A stretch of 19,101 bases of DNA from NCBI GenBank assembly GCA_900555035.1, contig USJX01000055.1, positions 1 through 19,101 on the forward strand. Direction: 5' to 3'. How positions within the stretch are numbered: the stretch's first letter is position 1; each line of letters opens with the position of its first letter. Below, piece after piece: positions 1 through 8,159 of this stretch. The notes beneath the pieces were generated by a model. It did not search any database and was not told where the DNA came from. It saw only the letters and a program-made list of their open reading frames with translations. Position numbers and translations under genes: made by a program. The stretch comes from an uncultured Prevotella sp. Its GTDB lineage: Bacteria; Bacteroidota; Bacteroidia; Bacteroidales; Bacteroidaceae.

Positions 1-48
1 TATGTACAATAAAAGAATTTTTGTCGTTTTACAAGTAAATTCCCACGA

Positions 49-61
49 AACCCTAAAGGTT
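49..61. promoter_or_regulatory. Imperfect palindrome upstream of the susC promoter
   Basis: The sequence AACCCTAAAGGTT reads as AACC/GGTT arms around a five-base centre, with one mismatched pair inside. It lies just upstream of the candidate -33 element of the fructan operon, a position where an activator could bind. No regulator gene is in the window to pair it with. A 13-bp imperfect palindrome can arise by chance, so this is only a candidate operator. Confidence 0.2.
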
Positions 62-66
62 GCGGA

Positions 67-102
67 TTTGAGGTTTATATCTCTGCCCTTTTCCTAATTT
101 TG
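67..102 (+). promoter_or_regulatory. Bacteroidota-type promoter of the fructan operon
   Basis: TAATTTTG at 95-102 is an exact match to the Bacteroidota -7 consensus TAnnTTTG. TTTG at 67-70 could be the -33 element, but the 24-base spacer is longer than the usual 19-21. Transcription would begin near 108, giving a leader of about 45 bases before the susC start at 155. Apart from this, bases 1-154 hold only AT-rich DNA, the palindrome at 49-61 and a five-codon mini-ORF at 141-158. Confidence 0.5.
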
Positions 103-154
103 CAGCAGTAATCAAACAATAACAATTTTTGAAACTTAAAATGTTAAATATAGT

Positions 155-2638
155 ATGAACAATCTTTCAAAATTACTAATGAGCTCTGCGCTCTGTGCTG
201 TTTGCACCGTAGCTAGTGCACAACAGGTAAATGTAAATGGCATCGTAAAGGATGCTGCCGGTGAGACAGTCATTGGAGCGTCTGTTATGGTGAAAGGCAC
301 AAAAACTGGTACTGTTACCGACTTTGATGGTAACTTTCATGTAGAATGTGCTCCTGGTTCCACACTTGTTATATCTTATATTGGATATAAGACGCAAGAA
401 GTAAAGGCTTCAGACAATATGGAGGTAACACTTCAGGAAGATGCCAACGACTTGCAGGAAGTAGTTGTAACAGGTTATACCACTCAGAAGAAGGCAGACT
501 TGACCGGTTCCGTGGCTGTGGTTTCAACCAAGAACCTGAAGACAAGTTCAGAGACAGACCCGATGCGTGCTTTGCAGGGTCGTGTTCCTGGTATGACTGT
601 TACTACCGATGGTTCTCCTATTGGTGCAGGAACCGTGCGTATTCGTGGTATCGGTTCTTTCAACTCTTCTCAGGACCCTCTTTATATCATAGATGGTGTG
701 CCTACCACTATGGCATTGAATACCCTCAATACAAATGATATAGAGAGTATGCAGGTTTTGAAGGATGCCGCTTCGGCTTCTATCTATGGTTCACGTGCAT
801 CGAATGGTGTCATCATCATCACCACCAAGAAAGGTAAGAAGGGTAGCAAGGTGGCTGTTGACTTCTCTGCCAACCTCACTGCACAGTTCTATTCCAACCA
901 GTCGAAAATGAAGCTGATGAACTCCAGCCAGTATGCTACTGCGATGGCTCAGGCAGCCCTGAACGATGGACTCGATCCTGTGGCTTATGCAGCCAACTAC
1001 GGCATCGACTTGAATGCTGCCTCTGGAACTCCAATCACCGTTTGGAATCCTGCTACCAACCAGTATCAGAACTATACTATCAATGGTCGATATGATGGCT
1101 ACATCAATGCCAAGAAGACCATGCGATTCTCCGATACCGACTGGCTCGATGAAATCTCGCGCACAGGTTTCTCGCAGAACTACGACCTCTCTGTATCTCA
1201 TGCCAATGACAAGCATAGCGCTATGTTCTCCTTGGGATACAAGAACAATGAGGGTGTCTTGAAATATACCAATTTCGAGAATATCTCAGCTCGTTTGAAC
1301 ACCTCTTGGAATTTAAACAAGATCGTAACCGTAGGTGAGAATTTGACATTGACTTATACCTCTCAGGTAGATTGCCATCCGATGGAGAATGCCTTGAAGA
1401 TGCCTTCTATCGTTCCGGTTTACGAAGAAGATGGCAAGACCTTCGCAGGTCCTGTGGGTAGTATGGCCGACCGTCAGAACCCTTGTCGTGAGCAGTATCA
1501 GAACCGCAATAACCACCTCGACTACTGGCGCATCTTCGGTAATGCTTTCGTAGAATTGAAGCCTGTCAAGGGATTGACCCTGCGTTCTAACTTCGGTTTG
1601 GATTTCAAGACATCGTTCATCAATGCAATGACGAATACTTATCATTCCGATATTGTCAACAATGACATCGCCAAGACAACGCTTTCAAATAACAATGAGA
1701 CTAACTGGACATGGTCTAACACAGCCCAGTACGTTACCCAGATAGGCAAGCACAACATCGATGTACTCGGTGGTATGGAATTTTCCAAGCAGTCGGTTAT
1801 CGATTTCTCTGCCTATTCAGAAGGCTATGCGCTGGAAGATAAAGATTATATGTGGCCAAATGCTGCCACGGGAACGATGCGTAACTCGGGTGCAAAGTTT
1901 GGTTATCGCCTGGCTTCTTTCTTTGGAAAGGTGAACTACAACTGGGATGATCTCCTCCTGGCTTCCTTCACCATCCGTCATGATGGTTCATCACGTTTCG
2001 GTAAGGCACATCGCTGGGGTACTTTCCCTGCTGCATCACTCGGTTTCAGATTCTCGAATCTCCTGAAGAAGGATTGGTTGGATGATGCCAAGCTGCGTCT
2101 TTCCTGGGGTCAGACGGGTAACCAGGCTATCGACAACAATGCACAGTTTGGTCTTTATGTAGTAGATTACGGATTAGACCGTGTAACCTCTACTGCATAC
2201 GATCTCTTCCTGCAAGGTTCAGGTACCTTCCCTTCTGGTTATCGTGCCACACAGTTGGCTAACCCTAACTTGAAATGGGAGGCTGCTACCCAGTATAACG
2301 TAGGTTTGGATTACACCCTGTTTGGCAACACCCTCTATGGTACAGTGGATGCCTATATTAAGAATGTAAAGGATATGTTGATTAATCCTGCTTATCTGGG
2401 TGCTACAGGTGAAGGTGGAAATTCATGGCAGAATGGTCCTTCGCTCCGCAACTGGGGTATGGAGTTCACCGTGGGTTATCGCAAGACCTTGGCTAATGGA
2501 CTTGGCATCGATGTGAACGGCAATCTGGATTTCTTCCGCAACAAGGTTACTTATTTGCCAGAAACAACAACAGGTGCTTACGCTCACACATCTAAGGAAA
2601 ACCGGTGCAGAGTGGCAAGTCATATGGTTCTATCGTAG
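155..2638 (+). CDS. susC: SusC/RagA TonB-dependent outer-membrane transporter, 5' part (frameshifted)
   Basis: Outer-membrane TonB-dependent transporter that would import fructo-oligosaccharides in complex with the downstream SusD protein. Residues 1-22 form a signal peptide ending ASA|QQ. Residues about 25-95 are a carboxypeptidase-regulatory-like beta-sandwich (VNGIVKDAAGETVIGASV). The stretch EVVVTGYTTQKK near 103 leads into the plug domain (MRALQGRVPGMTV, PLYIIDGVPT, DAASASIYGSRASNGVIIITT), and the rest is beta-barrel. The frame ends at a TAG at 2636-2638, and the remaining barrel is encoded one frame over, up to 3267. With one base restored the protein would be about 1,037 residues, normal for the family. 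The fructan specificity is inferred from the GH32, transporter and fructokinase genes downstream. As written, this fragment lacks the last barrel strands and is unlikely to be functional. Confidence 0.93.
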   Translation: MNNLSKLLMSSALCAVCTVASAQQVNVNGIVKDAAGETVIGASVMVKGTKTGTVTDFDGNFHVECAPGSTLVISYIGYKTQEVKASDNMEVTLQEDANDLQEVVVTGYTTQKKADLTGSVAVVSTKNLKTSSETDPMRALQGRVPGMTVTTDGSPIGAGTVRIRGIGSFNSSQDPLYIIDGVPTTMALNTLNTNDIESMQVLKDAASASIYGSRASNGVIIITTKKGKKGSKVAVDFSANLTAQFYSNQSKMKLMNSSQYATAMAQAALNDGLDPVAYAANYGIDLNAASGTPITVWNPATNQYQNYTINGRYDGYINAKKTMRFSDTDWLDEISRTGFSQNYDLSVSHANDKHSAMFSLGYKNNEGVLKYTNFENISARLNTSWNLNKIVTVGENLTLTYTSQVDCHPMENALKMPSIVPVYEEDGKTFAGPVGSMADRQNPCREQYQNRNNHLDYWRIFGNAFVELKPVKGLTLRSNFGLDFKTSFINAMTNTYHSDIVNNDIAKTTLSNNNETNWTWSNTAQYVTQIGKHNIDVLGGMEFSKQSVIDFSAYSEGYALEDKDYMWPNAATGTMRNSGAKFGYRLASFFGKVNYNWDDLLLASFTIRHDGSSRFGKAHRWGTFPAASLGFRFSNLLKKDWLDDAKLRLSWGQTGNQAIDNNAQFGLYVVDYGLDRVTSTAYDLFLQGSGTFPSGYRATQLANPNLKWEAATQYNVGLDYTLFGNTLYGTVDAYIKNVKDMLINPAYLGATGEGGNSWQNGPSLRNWGMEFTVGYRKTLANGLGIDVNGNLDFFRNKVTYLPETTTGAYAHTSKENRCRVASHMVLS
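2596..2635 (+). other. Frameshift site in susC (apparent one-base deletion)
   Basis: The upstream frame runs to a TAG at 2636 and the downstream frame is blocked by a TAA at 2593, so the change of frame is confined to this interval. The short runs AAAA (2598-2601) and CC (2602-2603) are natural places for a lost base. Adding one base in either run gives a continuous SusC reading, with KE(N/K)PVQSGKSYG across the join. I see no good -1 slippery heptamer; GGAAAAC is present but its tRNAs would re-pair poorly. The cause may be a sequencing or assembly error or a true mutation. Confidence 0.85.
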
Positions 2639-3267
2639 GTTATGTAGCCGATGGAATTTTCCAGAATCAGGCAGAAGTAGATAAGTCTGGACAGCCAAAC
2701 GCACGTGTCGGTGGATTGAAATACAAGGACTTAGATGGTAAAAATGGAATTACTTCAGATGACCAGACTTGGATTTACGACCCAGTGCCAGCCTTCTCTT
2801 ATGGTTTGAATATTGCTCTCAACTACAAGGGCTTTGATTTCAGTATGTTCTGGCAGGGTGTCTATGACCAGGATGTGTATAACAACCAAAAGTTCCAGAC
2901 CGACTTCTGGGCTATTACTGATGGTGGTTCTAACAAGGGAACCCGTTTGCTCGATGCCTGGAATACCAACAATACCGGTTCTTCTATCCCACGTCTGAGC
3001 ACCATGAACACAGCCGATGAGGGTCGTGCTTCCTCTTACTACGTTGAGAATGGATCTTACTTGAAGTTGCGCACCTTGCAGGTGGGTTACACCATCCCAA
3101 GCAGCATCCTCTCTAAGTTGAAGATGACCAGTGCCCGTGTCTATCTCTCAGGTCAGAATCTTTTGACCATCAAGAGCAATAGCCTGACCTGTTCAGACCC
3201 AGAGAATCCAAACTGGAACTATCCACTTTCAACATCCGTATCATTCGGACTTCAGGTAGGTTTCTAA
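2605..3267 (+). CDS. susC: SusC/RagA transporter, 3' part after the frameshift
   Basis: C-terminal beta-barrel portion of the same SusC protein. It starts SGKSYGSIVGYVADGIFQNQ, a segment that normally lies inside the SusC barrel, and continues through SYYVENGSYLKLRTLQVGYT to the typical ending with a C-terminal aromatic residue (LQVGF). The GTG at 2605 is simply the first possible start codon in this frame; there is no signal peptide, so independent translation would not yield an outer-membrane protein. The frame is closed upstream by a TAA at 2593-2595, so the shift must lie between 2596 and 2635. The stop at 3265-3267 is one base before an ATG at 3269 in the SusD frame. Confidence 0.9.
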   Translation: MQSGKSYGSIVGYVADGIFQNQAEVDKSGQPNARVGGLKYKDLDGKNGITSDDQTWIYDPVPAFSYGLNIALNYKGFDFSMFWQGVYDQDVYNNQKFQTDFWAITDGGSNKGTRLLDAWNTNNTGSSIPRLSTMNTADEGRASSYYVENGSYLKLRTLQVGYTIPSSILSKLKMTSARVYLSGQNLLTIKSNSLTCSDPENPNWNYPLSTSVSFGLQVGF

Positions 3268-3298
3268 AATGTTTCATATTTTTAAAGAGAATTTTAAG

Positions 3299-5035
3299 AT
3301 GAAAAAGTTATATACAATGGTGCTTGCAGCAGCACTGGTAGGAACATTCACCAGTTGTGATGATTTCCTGGATTACACCCCAACAGCTGTGGTTGATGAA
3401 GACAAGGCTTTCAGCGAGCCAGACAAGATGGTAAACAGTGCCTATGCGATGTTGGGCGACTGTTGGTATTCTTACCCATTCAACCTTTGGCCATACGGTG
3501 ACCTTTCTTCAGACGATTGCTTGAAAGGCGGTGGTGGTACCGGTGACACCGGTTATCACGATGTGGAAATCTGGAGTACCTTAACCTCTACTAAGGGCGA
3601 ACTCGACGAGTTATGGTATCGACTCTATTGTGCCGTTTCCCGTTGCAACCGTGCCTTGGTTTCTTTACAGCAGAATGGTGAGAGCACACTGGGTGCTGAG
3701 GTAACCAAGCAGCGTGAGGCTGAGGTTCGCTTTCTCCGTGCTCATTTCTATTTCAAGTTACTTACCATGTATCGCCAGATTCCTTGGATAGACGAGAAGG
3801 TTTATGAGGATAAAGCAACAGAAAGCACATCAAACACTCAGTTTACTTACGAGGAATTGTGGCAAAAGGTGATTGCTGACTTCCAGACAGCATACGATGT
3901 ACTTCCTGCTAAGCAGAAGGATGGCGGTCGTGTCAACAAGATTGCAGCCGCAGGTTATCTGGCTAAGTGTTATCTTACCATTGCCTGGGGTGATGGCTAT
4001 GAGGCAACCGATGGTGTTGACCATATTAATAAGGAGTATATGCAGAAGGTTGTCGACTATACTGATGTGGTGAAGAATTCAGACTATGGTTACATGGCAG
4101 ACTTTGGCGATATCTTCCTGCCTGACAATAAGAACAGCAAGGAGTCAGTTTTTGCTGTCCAGACTTCCGACTATAGCGAGGACCATACCAACTTCGGACG
4201 TGCCAACTGGTCTAATATGCTGAATGGCTGTTGGGGTATTTGGTCTTGCGGATGGGATTTCCACAAGCCTTCACAGGACCTGGTGAATGCCTTCAAGACC
4301 AAGAACGGACTTCCTGAGTTTGATGACTACAACAAGACTTGTGATTATCCTGTAAACGGTGAGCCTAATAGTCAGAAATGGGATCCACGTTTGTTCCACA
4401 CCGTTGGAATGCCTACCTTCCCATATAAATATGAGTCAGAATACACGATGACTACAGCCAACTCTCGTACGCCAAACGTTTACGGTTACTATACCTCTCT
4501 GAAGGAAGTACCACAGCGTTCAAAGGGTGAAACTTACAATGGCTCTTGGCAGGCGTTTGCGATGAACGACTATGTGCTCCGTTATAGCGACATTATGCTG
4601 ATGCGCGCTGAGGCTTTGATAGAGTTGGGCCGTCTGGCTGAGGCTCGTACCATCATCAACGATATCCGTCAGAGAGCCAAGAATTCTGTGGATAAGCATA
4701 TTGAATATGCCAAGGATCAATGTGATATAGCCCTCTATCCGGAGTCTTATTTCCAGGATAAGGAGACGGCAAGAAAGTGCCTGCGCTGGGAACGTCGTCT
4801 GGAAATGGCTATGGAGAACGGCCGCTTCTTCGACTTGCGCCGCTGGGGCATTGCTTCTGAGACATTGAACAAGTATTTTGAATCTGAGAAGAAAGATCAG
4901 TATGGAGAGCAAACATACGCACAATACTTGAAGGATGCCAAGTTCACACCGGGCAAGAACGAGTTCTATCCGGTTCCATATAACCAGCTGTATTACATTC
5001 CTGGTCTTTATAAGCAGAACAAGGGATACGAGTAA
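3299..5035 (+). CDS. susD: SusD/RagB-family surface glycan-binding lipoprotein
   Basis: Outer-membrane lipoprotein that forms the lid of the SusC pore and binds the polysaccharide at the cell surface. I chose the ATG at 3299 over the in-frame ATG at 3269, because it gives a clean lipoprotein signal, MKKLYTMVLAAALVGTFTSC, with Cys20 lipidated and acidic residues (DD) after it, as in Bacteroidota lipoproteins sent to the surface. The product is 578 residues. Residues about 20-230 match the SusD N-terminal helical/TPR part (FLDYTPTAVVDEDKAF, EVRFLRAHFYFKLL). The C-terminal SusD/RagB part includes NDYVLRYSDIMLMRAEALIE and WERRLEMAMENGRFFDLRRW, and ends with the usual FYPVPYNQ near the C-terminus. 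It follows susC by 31 bases, as in nearly all SusC/D pairs. Fructan binding is inferred from neighbours, not from visible binding residues. Confidence 0.95.
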   Translation: MKKLYTMVLAAALVGTFTSCDDFLDYTPTAVVDEDKAFSEPDKMVNSAYAMLGDCWYSYPFNLWPYGDLSSDDCLKGGGGTGDTGYHDVEIWSTLTSTKGELDELWYRLYCAVSRCNRALVSLQQNGESTLGAEVTKQREAEVRFLRAHFYFKLLTMYRQIPWIDEKVYEDKATESTSNTQFTYEELWQKVIADFQTAYDVLPAKQKDGGRVNKIAAAGYLAKCYLTIAWGDGYEATDGVDHINKEYMQKVVDYTDVVKNSDYGYMADFGDIFLPDNKNSKESVFAVQTSDYSEDHTNFGRANWSNMLNGCWGIWSCGWDFHKPSQDLVNAFKTKNGLPEFDDYNKTCDYPVNGEPNSQKWDPRLFHTVGMPTFPYKYESEYTMTTANSRTPNVYGYYTSLKEVPQRSKGETYNGSWQAFAMNDYVLRYSDIMLMRAEALIELGRLAEARTIINDIRQRAKNSVDKHIEYAKDQCDIALYPESYFQDKETARKCLRWERRLEMAMENGRFFDLRRWGIASETLNKYFESEKKDQYGEQTYAQYLKDAKFTPGKNEFYPVPYNQLYYIPGLYKQNKGYE

Positions 5036-5099
5036 TAGCTCACCGGCATTTTTTAATAATAAGATGTTTCTTTTAATAGACTCAATTAATAATTTGACA

Positions 5100-6818
5100 A
5101 TGAAGAAAATTTTTGTTTCAGCGCTTGTCGCTCTTTGCGGTCTTACCGCCAGTTATGCTCAGCAGGCTTCCTTCTTGAGCAATAACCACTGTCTCTATCG
5201 CATCAGCCAGGATAGTCAGAACCAGAAGTGTCTCTTGCTCCCTGTGCAGGAGGATGCAGAGATGGCAAATATTAAGGTGATAGCCAACAACAAGCAGGTG
5301 AAAGCCATCAATGTGAAGTTGGCTAAAGACCACGTAGATTATTTCGTACCTCTCTATATGGATGAGTTTGCTGGCTTGAAAGGCCTGGCTCTCGATATCC
5401 ATGTCAATGGCGATTATAGCAAGGAAGGACTGAATGCCCTCACTTGCTGGAAGGAGATGAAGTTCTCTGATACTTTCGATATGAAGAATCGTGAACAGTA
5501 TCGCCCAGTTTTCCATCACACTCCTGCTTACGGATGGATGAACGACCCAAATGGTATGTTCTATAAGGATGGCGTATGGAATCTCTACTTCCAGTATAAT
5601 CCTTACGGATCACAGTGGGAGAATATGACCTGGGGACATTCTACATCTACCGACTTGGTACATTGGAAGTTCCAGGGTGCCCCTATCCAGCCAGATGCAA
5701 TTGGTACCATTTTCAGCGGTTCTGCCGTTGTGGATAAGAATAATACCGCTGGTTTGGGCAAGGGTGCTGTTGTGGCTCTCTACACTTCGGCTGGTGAGAA
5801 CCAGACACAGAGCATGGCTTACAGCACAGATAACGGCAAGACCTTTACAAAATACGAGGGAAATCCGATCATCACCAGCAATGTGCCTGATTTCCGTGAC
5901 CCTCACATGTTCTGGAACGAGGACATCAAGAAATGGAATATGATCATGGCGGTTGGTCAGCACATGGAAATCTATACTTCTGATAATTTGAAGGATTGGA
6001 AACTTGAAAGCTCTTTCGGTGAGAAGTATGGCAATCATGGCGGTGTCTGGGAATGCCCAGACTTGATGAAGATGAAGGTTCGTGGCACCGATAAGGAGAA
6101 GTGGATGCTTATCTGCAACATCAATCCTGGTGGACCTTCCGGAGGTTCTGCTACCCAGTATTTCATCGGTGATTTCGACGGTCATAAGTTTACTTGCGAC
6201 AGTAAGCCTGAGGTTACCAAGTGGATGGATTACGGTAAGGACCACTATGCCACAGTTTCCTTTGATAATGCTCCAAATGGTCGCCGTGTGGCTATCGCCT
6301 GGATGAGCAACTGGCAGTATGCCAACCAGGTTCCTACCCAGCAGTACCGTTCAGGCAACTCTATTCCTCGCGACTTAGGTCTCTTCGAGTATAAGGGTGA
6401 AACTTATTGCAGCGTGGTTCCATCTCCTGAGATGACAGCAGCAAGAAGCAAGAAGGCAGGCAAGAAACTCTCAGAATCTTGCGAGATGGTAGTAAACCTG
6501 AAGGGAGATGCTACTATCACTTTGAGCAACGACAAGGGCGAGAAGGTAGTGATGAACTACGATGCCAAGGCAGAAACCTTCTCAATGAATAGAACCAAGA
6601 GCGGTAAGATGGATTTCAGCAAGGACTTCGCTGCAGTCACCAAGGCTCCAACCTACGGCAATATCAGCCAGCTGCGCATCTTCATCGACAAGAGCAGCAT
6701 CGAGGCTCTGAATGCTGACGGCAAGATGTCCATGACCAATCTCGTGTTCCCAAGCAAGCCTTACAACAAGGTTACTGTAAAGGGAAAGGGTAAGTATCAG
6801 ATTTACGACATCAAGTAA
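5100..6818 (+). CDS. Secreted GH32 fructan hydrolase (levanase/inulinase/fructanase type)
   Basis: Glycoside hydrolase family 32 enzyme that cleaves beta-fructosidic bonds in inulin, levan, fructo-oligosaccharides or sucrose. The ATG at 5100 gives a signal peptide, MKKIFVSALVALCGLTASYA|QQ, with no convincing lipobox, so the protein is probably periplasmic. Residues about 25-125 resemble the N-terminal domain (DUF4980) found before GH32 in Bacteroidota. The five-bladed propeller follows. It has the nucleophile Asp149 in WMNDPNG (146-152), Asp267 in FRDP, and the acid/base Glu318 in WECPD. The last 130 or so residues form the GH32 C-terminal beta-sandwich. All three catalytic residues are present; length is 572 residues. 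An upstream in-frame extension overlaps susD and is not needed. Linkage type and endo or exo action cannot be read from the sequence; exo-acting release of fructose fits the transporter and kinase next to it. Confidence 0.93.
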   Translation: MKKIFVSALVALCGLTASYAQQASFLSNNHCLYRISQDSQNQKCLLLPVQEDAEMANIKVIANNKQVKAINVKLAKDHVDYFVPLYMDEFAGLKGLALDIHVNGDYSKEGLNALTCWKEMKFSDTFDMKNREQYRPVFHHTPAYGWMNDPNGMFYKDGVWNLYFQYNPYGSQWENMTWGHSTSTDLVHWKFQGAPIQPDAIGTIFSGSAVVDKNNTAGLGKGAVVALYTSAGENQTQSMAYSTDNGKTFTKYEGNPIITSNVPDFRDPHMFWNEDIKKWNMIMAVGQHMEIYTSDNLKDWKLESSFGEKYGNHGGVWECPDLMKMKVRGTDKEKWMLICNINPGGPSGGSATQYFIGDFDGHKFTCDSKPEVTKWMDYGKDHYATVSFDNAPNGRRVAIAWMSNWQYANQVPTQQYRSGNSIPRDLGLFEYKGETYCSVVPSPEMTAARSKKAGKKLSESCEMVVNLKGDATITLSNDKGEKVVMNYDAKAETFSMNRTKSGKMDFSKDFAAVTKAPTYGNISQLRIFIDKSSIEALNADGKMSMTNLVFPSKPYNKVTVKGKGKYQIYDIK

Positions 6819-6844
6819 CCTCATCTGTTAAGAACTGAATCTAT

Positions 6845-6880
6845 GAGACAATTGTTTCTTAGCGTGTTACTGATGTAACA
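6845..6880. promoter_or_regulatory. Two short palindromes after the GH32 gene
   Basis: A near-perfect 14-bp palindrome, GAGACAATTGTTTC (6845-6858, one mismatched pair), is followed by TGTTAC-TGAT-GTAACA (6865-6880), a perfect 6-bp inverted repeat with a 4-base loop. They sit in the 163-bp gap between the GH32 and transporter genes and could be operator sites or weak RNA hairpins. There is no T-tract after them, so they do not look like an intrinsic terminator. Confidence 0.3.
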
Positions 6881-6904
6881 ATGCAACATAAATGGTAGCT
6901 GATG

Positions 6905-6933
6905 AACGATATTTTATGATATATTGTATCGTT
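6905..6933. promoter_or_regulatory. Inverted repeat overlapping the transporter promoter (candidate operator)
   Basis: Perfect 7-bp arms AACGATA (6905-6911) and TATCGTT (6927-6933) are separated by 15 AT-rich bases. The repeat ends seven bases before the -7 box at 6940 and covers the -33 region. That is where a dimeric repressor would block RNA polymerase. No matching regulator gene is present. Confidence 0.35.
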
Positions 6934-6947
6934 TATCGCTACCTTTG
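6915..6947 (+). promoter_or_regulatory. Promoter of the transporter-fructokinase unit
   Basis: TACCTTTG at 6940-6947 matches the -7 consensus TAnnTTTG exactly. TATG at 6915-6918 is a one-mismatch -33 box at a 21-base spacing. Transcription would start near 6953, about 30 bases before the ATG at 6982. This argues against the in-frame ATG at 6892, which lies upstream of the promoter. Confidence 0.5.
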
Positions 6948-6981
6948 CACCAGCAAAATAGAAATAATACCGCTAACAATT

Positions 6982-8133
6982 ATGAATAAATCATCAAAAT
7001 TATCAATCATCCCGGTGATGCTCTGTTTCTTCGCCATGGGATTTGTAGATTTGGTAGGTATCGCCTCCAACTACGTAAAGGAAGATCTCAACCTCAATGA
7101 TGCAACAGCCAATCTGTTTCCATCCTTGGTATTCTTCTGGTTTCTCATCTTCTCGGTTCCTACAGGAATCCTGATGAATAAGATAGGTAGAAAGAAGACA
7201 GTACTCCTGTCTTTGCTCGTTACCGTTATTTCACTCCTTTTGCCCATCTTTGGCGAAAACTTCGAAATGATGCTCGTGTCATTCTCTTTGCTCGGCATCG
7301 GAAATGCATTGATGCAGACTTCCCTGAACCCGCTGGTTTCTGTAGTAACATCAGGTAAGAACTTGGCTTCTACTTTGACCTTCGGTCAGTTCGTGAAGGC
7401 CATCGCTTCCTTCCTGGCTCCATACATCGCTATGTGGGGTGCCATGGCAAGCATTCCTACCTTCGGTTTGGGTTGGAGAGTTCTCTTCCCAATCTATATG
7501 GTTATCGGAATCGCAGCCACCTTCTTCCTGGCAGGAACACCTATCGAGGAGGAGAAGAACGAGGGTAAGGCTTCCGGCTTCGGCGAGTGCTTCAAGTTGC
7601 TCGGCAAACCTATCGTGCTGCTTTCCTTCATCGGTATCATGTGTCATGTGGGCATCGATGTGGGTACCAACACCACAGCTCCTAAGATTCTGATGGAGCG
7701 CTTGGGATGGAGTCTTAACGATGCAGCTTTCGCCACATCGCTCTACTTCATCTTCCGTACCATCGGATGTTTCACCGGTACAGCCTTCCTCCGCATGATG
7801 AAGACCCGCACTTTCTTCATCATCAGCGTTGTGATGATGGCATTGAGTATGATTGGCATGTGGCTAGGTGATAGTAAGTTGATGCTCTATATCGCCATCG
7901 CCCTCGTGGGATATGGCAACTCTAATGTCTTCTCCATGATTTTCTCTCAGGCTCTGCTTGCTATGCCTGATAAGAAGAACGAGGTGAGTGGATTGATGAT
8001 TATGGGACTCTTCGGTGGTACCGTCTTCCTATTGATTATGGGCTTCGCCAGCGATGCTATGGGTCAGGCAGGTGCCGTGGCTGTCATGGCAGTGGGTGTA
8101 GCTTATCTCTTCACTTATATCCGCAAGTTGTAA
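6982..8133 (+). CDS. MFS sugar transporter, probable fructose importer (FHS-like)
   Basis: Inner-membrane secondary transporter of the major facilitator superfamily, 383 residues. Twelve hydrophobic segments can be counted. The MFS loop 2-3 signature is present as GILMNKIGRKK, followed by a second half starting around GKPIVLLSFIGIMCHVGIDVGTN. The style matches the fucose/glucose/galactose:H+ symporter (FHS) group that sits next to fructokinase in known Bacteroides fructan loci. The place between the GH32 gene and fructokinase suggests fructose as substrate; this is inferred from context. The start at 6982 was chosen because it follows the predicted promoter and removes a hydrophilic extension that is not MFS-like. 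The gene ends 26 bases before fructokinase, so the two are probably co-transcribed. Confidence 0.88.
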   Translation: MNKSSKLSIIPVMLCFFAMGFVDLVGIASNYVKEDLNLNDATANLFPSLVFFWFLIFSVPTGILMNKIGRKKTVLLSLLVTVISLLLPIFGENFEMMLVSFSLLGIGNALMQTSLNPLVSVVTSGKNLASTLTFGQFVKAIASFLAPYIAMWGAMASIPTFGLGWRVLFPIYMVIGIAATFFLAGTPIEEEKNEGKASGFGECFKLLGKPIVLLSFIGIMCHVGIDVGTNTTAPKILMERLGWSLNDAAFATSLYFIFRTIGCFTGTAFLRMMKTRTFFIISVVMMALSMIGMWLGDSKLMLYIAIALVGYGNSNVFSMIFSQALLAMPDKKNEVSGLMIMGLFGGTVFLLIMGFASDAMGQAGAVAVMAVGVAYLFTYIRKL

Positions 8134-8159
8134 TATCAATCATATAATAAGGTGTAATT

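Noticed and set aside
2594..2605. Programmed -1 frameshifting as the reason for the split susC
   Set aside because: GGAAAAC in the relevant frame gives poor re-pairing for both tRNAs, and no strong stem-loop is evident just downstream; a lost base is simpler.
4935..5099. N-terminal extension of the GH32 gene into susD
   Set aside because: It overlaps the end of susD by 100 bases and would bury the clear signal peptide that begins at 5100.
6892..6981. N-terminal extension of the transporter from the ATG at 6892
   Set aside because: The extension contains the candidate operator and the -7 box and would add a hydrophilic tail not seen in MFS proteins.
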